The notes under the pieces are model-generated. The model did no database searches, was not told the origin of the DNA, and saw only the letters and a program-made list of their open reading frames with translations. The translations under genes were made by a program, and so were the position numbers. This document shows positions 5,933-13,519 of a stretch of 33,350 bases of DNA, one piece after another (positions within the stretch are counted from its first letter, which is position 1; every line of letters starts with the position of its first letter). The stretch covers positions 1 through 33,350 of the forward strand of contig JAIRMT010000038.1 of NCBI GenBank assembly GCA_031258505.1. Reading direction: 5' to 3'. Source of the DNA: Treponema sp. (GTDB lineage: Bacteria; Spirochaetota; Spirochaetia; Treponematales; Breznakiellaceae).

Positions 5933-6109
5933 ATGATAGTTATGGATAGAGTTGCGGACAGAGAAAAATCAACACTGAAAGAAGACGATGTGCGTGCGGC
6001 GATAGAATCGTTGAAAAGAAGCGCCCCGTCTTCGCTAACATTCACCCCAGAGGAACTGGACGCTTATTCGGACAGGCTGGTAAATATCATTGATGAATAT
6101 CAAGTTTAG
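5933..6109 (+). CDS. Antitoxin-like protein, 58 aa (YefM/Phd-position partner)
   Basis: ATGATAGTTATGGATAG... encodes MIVMDRVADREKSTLKEDDVRAAIESLKRSAPSSLTFTPEELDAYSDRLVNIIDEYQV; SD AAGGAG; overlaps the toxin start. Too short for the supplied ORF track. Confidence 0.6.
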   Translation: MIVMDRVADREKSTLKEDDVRAAIESLKRSAPSSLTFTPEELDAYSDRLVNIIDEYQV

Positions 6110-6353
6110 CAATAAGGCGTTTGATGGTTACAATGACTGGGCGCTGGAAAACAGGAAGGCGTTCTACAAGATAAGAGACTTGCTCAAAGAGATTCAGAGA
6201 ACGCCATTTGAGGGAACTGGAAAGCCGGAGCCGCTGAAAGGCAACTTGTCAGGATATTGGTCCCGACGAATAACAGATGAACACCGCATGGTTTATAAAA
6301 TTGAGAACGATACGGTTTTTGTTGAAGACTGCAAAGGTCATTACGAAGATTAG
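6093..6353 (+). CDS. yoeB: Txe/YoeB family mRNA interferase toxin
   Basis: PFEGTGKPEPLKGNLSGYWSRRITDEHRMVYKIENDTVFVEDCKGHYED: diagnostic YoeB C-terminal block. Confidence 0.9.
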   Translation: MNIKFSNKAFDGYNDWALENRKAFYKIRDLLKEIQRTPFEGTGKPEPLKGNLSGYWSRRITDEHRMVYKIENDTVFVEDCKGHYED

Positions 6354-6556
6354 CGCCCCGTCCCTGGTGCCGCGCTTCCCGCGCCTCACACTGTACCTCA
6401 CCGCGCCTGAGACGCTCTCATGGCAAGGTACTTTTTATCGTGCAGATATATTGCAATCTCTATCATTGTATGCTATAGTTGTACTCGTTACAGTCTTGTT
6501 AAGAGTGTAACGAGCGTAACTTACGCCGTATTAAGAGTTAGCTGAGAGTTTATAGG

Positions 6557-6600
6557 AGCTTCCCAAGCTTGTAACGCGGGTTCGACTCCCGTCGTCCGCT
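6557..6600 (+). pseudogene. 3' fragment of a tRNA-Gly (TCC anticodon); attachment-site scar
   Basis: AGCTTCCCAAGCTTGTAACGCGGGTTCGACTCCCGTCGTCCGCT = anticodon arm, variable loop, T-arm and 3' acceptor; no complementary 5' acceptor or proper D-arm upstream. Confidence 0.75.
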
Positions 6601-6613
6601 TCTTTCCCCTATC

Positions 6614-8056
6614 TTACAAATCCCCCTGATATGTTCTGATAAGCTCCAGCTTGAGCCTACGTAAGCGCTCTGTAATCGAAATCTTGTAAATATGCGGATT
6701 AAGAAGTCGTTTATAGCTGTTGTCAAAGGCTTCAAGGCTGCTTTGTGTATGCGCCCGGATCGCCTCAAGCGAAGGGCTGGGCGATACGAGCTTGCCATGC
6801 TCCAAACGCGGGCTGAGTAAAGGCTCGGCGTTTCCTTCAATAGTATGAGAAAAGTGCCGGTAATCTGTGGAGGTATGCCAGAAGGTGTAGCTGCGACCCG
6901 GCTCAATGGTGTCAGCGGAGGACGGGTCATCAATGCTGAGTACGTCCGCAACTGTCATGCCTTGGGTATCGGTGATGCGCCATACCTGCTTGACTGCGGG
7001 GTTGGTGGTTTTTTCCGGCGTGTTGGAAAACTTTATGGTCGGAATGAGCTTGCCCACGCCGTTGTCATAGGCCGTAAGCTTATAGACACCGGTAAAGGCC
7101 GCCTCGGTTCCACCAGTAACCATCTGCGTACCCACGCCCCATGTGTTAATGGGTGCGTGAGCGTTGGTGAGGTTCTGGATGATGGCTTCGTCAAGGTCAT
7201 TTGAGACTGAGATGGTCGCCTCTGGAAGTCCCGCCGCATCAAGCATCTTCCGCGCTTCAACCGACAGGTAATGGATGTCCCCGGAATCAAGGCGCACGCC
7301 GAAGTTTTTGCCCTGAGCGACCAGCGTTTTACCTACTTTGATGGCATTGGGGAGGCCGCTTTTCAGCGTGTCGTAGGTATCAACGAGGAAGGTTGTGTTA
7401 TCAGGGTAGATACTGGCGTAGGCCCGAAATGCCACTTCTTCACTTTCATGCGCCATGACCCACGAATGAGCCATGGTTCCCAGCGCGGGAATCTTGTATT
7501 CCTTAGCGGCCAGTACGTTGGAAGTGCCTGCGGCCCCGCCGATGAAAGCAGCGCGTGATGCAGACATGGCCCCGTCCCTGCCCTGGGCGCGGCGAAGCCC
7601 GAACTCCATGATCGAGCCTTTGCCGGAAGCCAGCCAGACCCGTGCGGTTTTAGTGGCAATCAGGCTTTGGAAGTTAATGGTGTTGAGGATCAGGCTTTCG
7701 AGTATCTGACACTCAATGAGCCCGCTGTCGATCCTGATAAGCGGTTCCTGTGGAAAGATTACGGTTCCCTCGTCCATAGCCCAGAGACTGCCGGTGAAGC
7801 GGAATGTTTTGAGGTAATCAAGAAAGCCGTCCTCAAAGCAACGCAGGCTTCGCAGGTAGGCAATATCGTCATCCGAGAAACCCAGGGTCTGGATTTTTTC
7901 CAGCAGGGTTTCCAGCCCGGCGAAAAGCGAAAAGCCGCCGTTAAAGGGCTGGCGGCGGAAGAACATCTCGAACACAGCCCGTCCGTTCATGCCCTGCTTC
8001 CAATAGCCCTGAGCCATGGTCAGGGAATAGAAGTCCGTGAATAACGCTGAGGTCAT
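6614..8056 (-). CDS. pncB: Nicotinate phosphoribosyltransferase
   Basis: LFTDFYSLTMAQGYWKQGM...FEMFFRR, GFSLFAGLETLLE, FGLRRAQGRDGAMSASRAAFIGGAAGTSNVLAA. Confidence 0.93.
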   Translation of the reverse strand: MTSALFTDFYSLTMAQGYWKQGMNGRAVFEMFFRRQPFNGGFSLFAGLETLLEKIQTLGFSDDDIAYLRSLRCFEDGFLDYLKTFRFTGSLWAMDEGTVIFPQEPLIRIDSGLIECQILESLILNTINFQSLIATKTARVWLASGKGSIMEFGLRRAQGRDGAMSASRAAFIGGAAGTSNVLAAKEYKIPALGTMAHSWVMAHESEEVAFRAYASIYPDNTTFLVDTYDTLKSGLPNAIKVGKTLVAQGKNFGVRLDSGDIHYLSVEARKMLDAAGLPEATISVSNDLDEAIIQNLTNAHAPINTWGVGTQMVTGGTEAAFTGVYKLTAYDNGVGKLIPTIKFSNTPEKTTNPAVKQVWRITDTQGMTVADVLSIDDPSSADTIEPGRSYTFWHTSTDYRHFSHTIEGNAEPLLSPRLEHGKLVSPSPSLEAIRAHTQSSLEAFDNSYKRLLNPHIYKISITERLRRLKLELIRTYQGDL

Positions 8057-8694
8057 AGTATAAATTCCTTTGTTTCAGCAAGCGCGATACCTGCCTCACG
8101 CATGGCGGCAAACGCTGCCTGCTCTGACCCTGCCGGCATATTCACTGCTTGCACCGCATCAATAAGTACGGTAACCCGATAACCCAGACGCACAGCGTCA
8201 AGGACGCTGTAAAGTACGCAGTAATCAGTAGCAAGCCCACCGATTAGCAGGGTAGTAACGCCAAGCGCCTTGAGATAACCGTCAAGACCAGTTGGTGTGG
8301 TCCGGTCATTCTCAAAGAAGGCGGAGTATGAATCAAGGTTTGGTCTGAATCCTTTTCTGATGATGAGTTGCACTGGGTTCAGGTTCAGGCTTTTGTGAAA
8401 CTGAGCGCCATTGCTTCCCTGTACGCAGTGGTCGGGCCAGAGCGCCTGGCCGCTGTTGCTGACAGCGTCTGAAGCCGCGGCATTATGTGCCGAAACGAAG
8501 GACACATGGCCGCGTGGATGCCAGTCAGCGGTGGCAATGACCCTGCCGCCGTGGTCTACGCAGTATTCCGCCAGCGCGTTGAGCGGGGCGACGACGGTTT
8601 CGCCGTCCCTGACCTCCAAGGCGCCGCCCTTGCAAAAATCGTTCTGTACGTCAATGATGAGCAGCGCTGTTTCAATAGCATTGATTCCTTCCAT
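8053..8694 (-). CDS. pncA: Nicotinamidase
   Basis: ALLIIDVQNDFCKGGALEV, ATADWHPRGHVSF, GLATDYCVLYSVLDA; overlaps pncB by 4 bp. Confidence 0.93.
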   Translation of the reverse strand: MEGINAIETALLIIDVQNDFCKGGALEVRDGETVVAPLNALAEYCVDHGGRVIATADWHPRGHVSFVSAHNAAASDAVSNSGQALWPDHCVQGSNGAQFHKSLNLNPVQLIIRKGFRPNLDSYSAFFENDRTTPTGLDGYLKALGVTTLLIGGLATDYCVLYSVLDAVRLGYRVTVLIDAVQAVNMPAGSEQAAFAAMREAGIALAETKEFIL

Positions 8695-8698
8695 AAAA

Positions 8699-8748
8699 AT
8701 ATGCTCCTTTCGGTGAGTTTAACTTGTTTGCCTGTGCAGGGAGCATAT
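8699..8748 (-). promoter_or_regulatory. Putative RBS-sequestering leader hairpin of pncA
   Basis: ATATGCTCC (8699-8707)/GGAGCATAT (8740-8748) perfect 9-bp inverted repeat; the 3' arm on the minus strand contains the pncA Shine-Dalgarno. Confidence 0.4.
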
Positions 8749-8809
8749 CGCTTTTTTGGCGCGTTTACAAGTTCGCTCTCGGTGTCTGACACCCTGAGTA
8801 CATTCCTCG

Positions 8810-9451
8810 CTAGTCCCGATTTCCCCTAAGACTGAGCGCGAGCTCTTTCCAGACCAGCTTGTCCTTTTGGTCAAGTTTGGCAAACTCTTCCTGCCGGCCA
8901 TAAGCGGAAAGCTCAATAAACTGGCTGGTGCGCGTGAACAGGGTCTGGAACTTGCGCTCGTGAAACTCGGTGAGCCACGCAGGAATACGCCTGGCAAGGG
9001 AGAGGAGACGCGCATAATGCGGGATGCAGAGGCCATCAGAAGCAGTGAAGTATGCCTGCACTTCCTGCCCATTTTCGTCATGATCCGACTGGATAAGAAA
9101 CGTGAGGTATTCCTTTTCGATGCTGTCCTGCTCCACGCATACAGGACAGCGCTCGACGGGACGCCAGGGCTTGCGTTTCTTGAAGGCGATTAGCCGGTCT
9201 TCAAGAATGTCCCGCCCCAGAATGGCAACGGCAAGTCCGTCCCGAAAAGATTCAAGACCCCGCGAATGAAACGCGCAGAAGCCGCCAGCCAGCCGATACG
9301 CCTTGCGGAAACTCCGGTCTGAGACATGCTCAAAGAGCGTGTTGTCAATGTACTGTTCTGCCCGCCGCGATACAATACGGCAGAGCGGACAGCCTGATTC
9401 GGCGCAGGCGTCCCGTAATTCAAAGAAGTTGATGTGCTTGGCGACTGCCAT
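8810..9451 (-). CDS. DUF6062-like cysteine-containing protein
   Basis: CxxC motifs (CPLC, CPVC) and GGFCAFHSRGL; family assignment from memory. Confidence 0.55.
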   Translation of the reverse strand: MAVAKHINFFELRDACAESGCPLCRIVSRRAEQYIDNTLFEHVSDRSFRKAYRLAGGFCAFHSRGLESFRDGLAVAILGRDILEDRLIAFKKRKPWRPVERCPVCVEQDSIEKEYLTFLIQSDHDENGQEVQAYFTASDGLCIPHYARLLSLARRIPAWLTEFHERKFQTLFTRTSQFIELSAYGRQEEFAKLDQKDKLVWKELALSLRGNRD

Positions 9452-10152
9452 TATGGTTTGACCTCCACACTGCCATTGCTGCGGCCAATGAAAACTGTGG
9501 GACGCAGTTTCGTGAAAAAGCCGTTCTCCACAACTCCGGCAATCAGCTTGAGCCTTTCCTCAAAAGCGCGCGGGTCAACCGGCGTCTTGAAACGAATGTC
9601 TAGCAGGAGATTTCCGTGTTCCGTGATGATTGGCCCAGCCTTGCCAACCGCGCTTCTCAGTGTAACCAGAGCGCCCAGGCGTTCAAGGGTTTGGCAGATG
9701 GGAATCCTCGCCTCAGCGATGATTTCAAGCGGAACCGCGAAATCTATCCCCAGATTATCCACCCGCTTGGACTCGTCGATTACAATGGCGTAGGCGTCCG
9801 AACTGTAGGCTACGATTTTTTCCAGAAGTAACGCGCCGCCGCCGCCCTTTACACAGAGGTTCTCATTGTCAACCTCATCCGCACCGTCAATCGTGAGGTC
9901 GAGTCGTCCCGCGATTTCAGGCGAATTGAGCGAATACAGGGGAATCCCCAGTTCCTCACAGGCGATCATAGTCTGGAAGCTAGTGGGAACCACGCGAATA
10001 TCCCGTAAAACGCCCTGTTTCAGCATTGCCCCCACATGATAGACCGCATGAATGGCTGTGGAACCAGTTCCTAGCCCCAGTTTCATGCCGCTCTTTACCC
10101 GCGCTTCAACTACCGCCTTCCCGGTAAGCGCCTTGATTTCTGACTGTTCCAT
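9451..10152 (-). CDS. rpiA: Ribose-5-phosphate isomerase A
   Basis: GLGTGSTA, DLTIDGADEVD, KGGGGALLLEKI, FGVPLE-like region. Confidence 0.95.
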   Translation of the reverse strand: MEQSEIKALTGKAVVEARVKSGMKLGLGTGSTAIHAVYHVGAMLKQGVLRDIRVVPTSFQTMIACEELGIPLYSLNSPEIAGRLDLTIDGADEVDNENLCVKGGGGALLLEKIVAYSSDAYAIVIDESKRVDNLGIDFAVPLEIIAEARIPICQTLERLGALVTLRSAVGKAGPIITEHGNLLLDIRFKTPVDPRAFEERLKLIAGVVENGFFTKLRPTVFIGRSNGSVEVKP

Positions 10153-10170
10153 ATTTCCTTATACCTTAAG

Positions 10171-11679
10171 TTAAAGTTGCATACGGGACATGAGATGGTA
10201 GGGGAAGTCCACGCCCAAAAAATGTCCGTATTGCAGTTGAGCCTGTCTGATGAGCATATCGAAGCCATTAAGCACACGACAGCCCGCTTCTGAAGCGCGT
10301 CTTAACAAAATGGTGCGCTCAGGCTTGTAGACAAGGTCCATAACCACCTCGAAGCCGCTGAATCGGTAAAACTCAAGTGGATCGTACTCTTCATAGCCTG
10401 TCATGCCGACTGAAGTGGTCTGGATGATAATGTCCGCGTATTTTTTTATGAGGTCAATGCCCTTGCTGTCGAGGTGGTTCCACGCGAAGTTGTACTGCTC
10501 GGCCAAATCCCGCGCCCTGACTTCAGTACGATTAAGAATAAGCGCCTTGCCGCCCAGCCTGAATACCTCTGAGGCGACTGAACGCGCCGCGCCACCCGCC
10601 CCAACAATGGTGATCCGCTTCCCTCTAAAGTTTTTCTTGCCAATGAAGTCCAGCAGTGAGCCTGAAAAGCCCTGGGCATCTGTGTTGAAACCATCCCAAC
10701 CCTTTGACGAGCGTATGATAGTGTTGCAAGCCCCGATGGATTTTACCTCTTCTGTAACAGAGGACAGATAGGGTAACACAGCTTCCTTATGCGGAATCGT
10801 TACTGACACGCCTTCCACGCCAAGTTCCTCGGCCAGTTTCAGGAACGCTTTGATAGAATCGGTCTGAAATGGTACATACACCGCGTCGAGGTTTTCAAAT
10901 TTGAAAGCAGCGTTAAAAAACGAGGGGCTCAGGGTGGTTTTCAGGGGGAAACCTGTAATTCCGAAGATGCGGGTTTGGGGGCTTATAGAATGGAATCTGA
11001 AGAATTCAGCCAGTTCCTGCGGATCAAACTGACCCGGAGCCGCGATTGGAGAATCAGGCTCGCCCTTTGCCGAAGTATATGATATTTGAGAACCAAACTG
11101 TTCTGCAAGTATACGGCTTGGCGCGCCAAACGGGCCCATGCACACAAGAATCTTGTCTATATCAGCGGTTTGCCTTGCAGCAATAAGTACCCTAAGCGTA
11201 TCTTCGATGGAATGAGGCATAACCGCGAGTTTTACCAGCTCATCACCCACCCGGCGCAGACCCCGTATCTGCGAGACCAAATCCTCGTCAACACCGTTGA
11301 TATTATGCTTTGAGCGAATGATTCGCGTACCAAAGCTCCTGACCGCCTCCTCAATGTTTGGCACATCAAGGTAGTCCTCAAGATCGACAAAGGCAAAGTT
11401 ATGCCGGCGATCCGCCTGAGCAAAGGCAAGCGCGCGGGAGAAGAGACCAATCCGGCTTCCCTCGCCGCTCGTGAAGTGGCCGCCATCCTCCTCACGCCGA
11501 ATCGTCAGGATAAGCGGCAGCCCAGCCATTGTCGGAAAGCGTCTGACATGCAGGCGCTCATCAGCCTCAAGACAATCGACCCGCAGTTCAGCGAGGTCCA
11601 CATACTTACGATACTTGTCAAGAATCTCTAAATCCCGCGCAAGGGTCTTGCCGGTTAAACAAATACATAGTTTCGCCAT
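10171..11679 (-). CDS. aroDE: Bifunctional 3-dehydroquinate dehydratase / shikimate dehydrogenase
   Basis: N-terminal type I DHQase (RIIRSKHNI, VKLAVMPHS) fused to a C-terminal AroE (GVSVTIPHKEAVLPYL, GAGGAARSVA). Confidence 0.9.
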   Translation of the reverse strand: MAKLCICLTGKTLARDLEILDKYRKYVDLAELRVDCLEADERLHVRRFPTMAGLPLILTIRREEDGGHFTSGEGSRIGLFSRALAFAQADRRHNFAFVDLEDYLDVPNIEEAVRSFGTRIIRSKHNINGVDEDLVSQIRGLRRVGDELVKLAVMPHSIEDTLRVLIAARQTADIDKILVCMGPFGAPSRILAEQFGSQISYTSAKGEPDSPIAAPGQFDPQELAEFFRFHSISPQTRIFGITGFPLKTTLSPSFFNAAFKFENLDAVYVPFQTDSIKAFLKLAEELGVEGVSVTIPHKEAVLPYLSSVTEEVKSIGACNTIIRSSKGWDGFNTDAQGFSGSLLDFIGKKNFRGKRITIVGAGGAARSVASEVFRLGGKALILNRTEVRARDLAEQYNFAWNHLDSKGIDLIKKYADIIIQTTSVGMTGYEEYDPLEFYRFSGFEVVMDLVYKPERTILLRRASEAGCRVLNGFDMLIRQAQLQYGHFLGVDFPYHLMSRMQL

Positions 11680-11698
11680 CAGGGTACTCCAAAATAAG

Positions 11699-12184
11699 CT
11701 AAAAGTCAGACCTATAGATACGGATCACTGACACCAGTGAATCAATGAAATCAAGACGCAACACAAGGGGCCAGCCCCGGCTTGGCAACGAATAGAGCGT
11801 ACAGTTGTCATAGTTCTCTACAGGCCAGCGGAGTATTGCCGCGCTTGAAGAACGGCTGTCCCCGATCTTAATCCCGTAAGCGCTCTGTAGAGAGATTTGC
11901 CACACACGATCCTTGTACACATAGAAGTTAAGGCCGTTGTTATACATGAAGATGACATCATCCTGCCAATCTTCTAGTCCCCGTTCAGGGTATACAGCCA
12001 CAGGAACGCCAAAAAGGGAAAATAACTCAGCCAAAGTCAGCCCAATGAACGAAGATGGGTCGTTAGTATCAATGGTGTTCAACTGAACCTCAGATGCGGT
12101 CCATTGCGGCGTGTTTGAACTCTGCGGCGAGAGCGTGGTACACGCGGCAAACGTAAAAAACAAAAGCCATTGGATATGTCGCAT
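11699..12184 (-). CDS. Hypothetical lipoprotein
   Basis: Signal sequence ending FTFAAC (lipobox-like). Confidence 0.6.
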   Translation of the reverse strand: MRHIQWLLFFTFAACTTLSPQSSNTPQWTASEVQLNTIDTNDPSSFIGLTLAELFSLFGVPVAVYPERGLEDWQDDVIFMYNNGLNFYVYKDRVWQISLQSAYGIKIGDSRSSSAAILRWPVENYDNCTLYSLPSRGWPLVLRLDFIDSLVSVIRIYRSDF

Positions 12185-12266
12185 GGTTTATTCTAACCGC
12201 AAACAGTGAAAACAACAAGACGGTGTGGGGCTTTATACGCGCCGTTGGTATTTGATACGATGAGCC

Positions 12267-12902
12267 ATGAAGTTGTTCTGTTTTCTTTGGATACCGCTCT
12301 TCTATCTCTTCTGGTCATCAATATCATCGGACGAGCGGCTGGGTTCCGGCGGACTCTGGGCGTTACTGCTTGGGAGCATCTACGCGGTAGCGGTATTCTT
12401 TTTCGGCCCTTTTATCGAGGAAGGAGGAGGCTTTGGCTATTCCCGCTGGCTCAGTGTCAGCGTTGACTTGGTGAGCGTACCTGCGCTGGCGCCCTTCGTG
12501 GTCTTTGCGCTCTTCCTGCCATTCCGTGTATGCCGCGACTTCACCCGCTTTACCCTCCTGTGGCTCATTCCCGATATGCTTATCAGGATTATCGCGTGGA
12601 ACGTCCGAAATGATCCCGCCCAGCTCATCCTGGTGCCTATACTGCGAACCGCTATTGTTATGGGTATATCCGGCTGTATCCAGCTTATCATGCGCGGCAA
12701 AGTTCCGGGCATAATCAGCGCGAGTCTGGTTCTGCTTGCCCTGCCCTTTGGAGCCTCAAGCTGCTACTGGTTCTTCTTTTGCCAGCGCCCGCGTGAAGGT
12801 TTTATTCTGCTTGCCATAACCCTGATTCCTATGCTGCTTTATTGTGTGTTCCAGCTTATCAAAACGGGGGATAAAGGCGACAGCGTGGAGAAGATAGTTT
12901 AG
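12267..12902 (+). CDS. Hypothetical multi-TM membrane protein
   Basis: Multiple hydrophobic segments over 211 aa. Confidence 0.65.
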   Translation: MKLFCFLWIPLFYLFWSSISSDERLGSGGLWALLLGSIYAVAVFFFGPFIEEGGGFGYSRWLSVSVDLVSVPALAPFVVFALFLPFRVCRDFTRFTLLWLIPDMLIRIIAWNVRNDPAQLILVPILRTAIVMGISGCIQLIMRGKVPGIISASLVLLALPFGASSCYWFFFCQRPREGFILLAITLIPMLLYCVFQLIKTGDKGDSVEKIV

Positions 12903-13139
12903 ACTAAACTCATAAAGAACAGAGAGCTTTCAAATCGTTAAAAAACGACCGCGTAAAGGATGGCGGCTCACCAAAGACAGGGTCGGCTCTTATGCTTTCC
13001 CTGGCGAGGATTTTCGCCGCACTGCTGCAAACCGTTCTCGGACCTTTCTACAGAACCTTCGTAGAACTCTACTAAAGTTTCGTAGAACATCGCCTAAAAG
13101 ACTGGATTCTACAAAATCCAAAGAAAAAGGGGTAAGATT

Positions 13140-13481
13140 ATGGCTGGAGATTTCATTCCTCATCAGGACGGGGTTTTTGGGGAGTGGGCGAAGACGCTTT
13201 TGGCGTATATACCGCCCAAATTGACGGTTTTTAACATTCCGCAGACGGCGGGAATGTGGTTAGATTTGGGCGGGCAGACGCAATTTGATATGATAAACCT
13301 TGATGCGGGAAATTGGACTGATTATCCTAAAAAGTATAAAGTTAGTGTATCAAATGACGGTGTCAGTTTTACAGATATAGAAACTGACACCTCAGACATC
13401 GGGTTTGGACAGAAAGTTATCTTATACCCTGTAAGCTGTTCCAGTAATTCCCGGTACGGCTCCCTTCTGCCAGCGCGATGA
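13140..13481 (+). pseudogene. Chimeric remnant: surface-family N-terminus plus discoidin-like fragment
   Basis: DFIPHQDGVFGEWAKTLLAYIPPKLTVFNIPQ resembles the N-terminus of 30908-31564; then LDLGGQTQFDMINLDAGNWTDYPKKYKVSVSNDGVSFTDI resembles F5/8 type C; ends in an out-of-family tail. Confidence 0.5.
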
Positions 13482-13519
13482 GTTTTTCCGTCCACAGTGT
13501 ATACTTCGACGCCTCTCCC

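Noticed and set aside
5395-6045. 216-aa minus ORF across the toxin-antitoxin/CRISPR-repeat region
   Set aside because: Runs antisense through the antitoxin, the repeat and the attC edge; no family signal.
6480-6600. A complete tRNA gene ending at 6600
   Set aside because: No 5' acceptor complementary to CGTCCGC and no acceptable D-arm; only the anticodon arm, T-arm and 3' half fit.
10171-11679. aroD-aroE fusion as a novelty
   Set aside because: Such fusions are already known in plants and some bacteria; recorded only as a feature.
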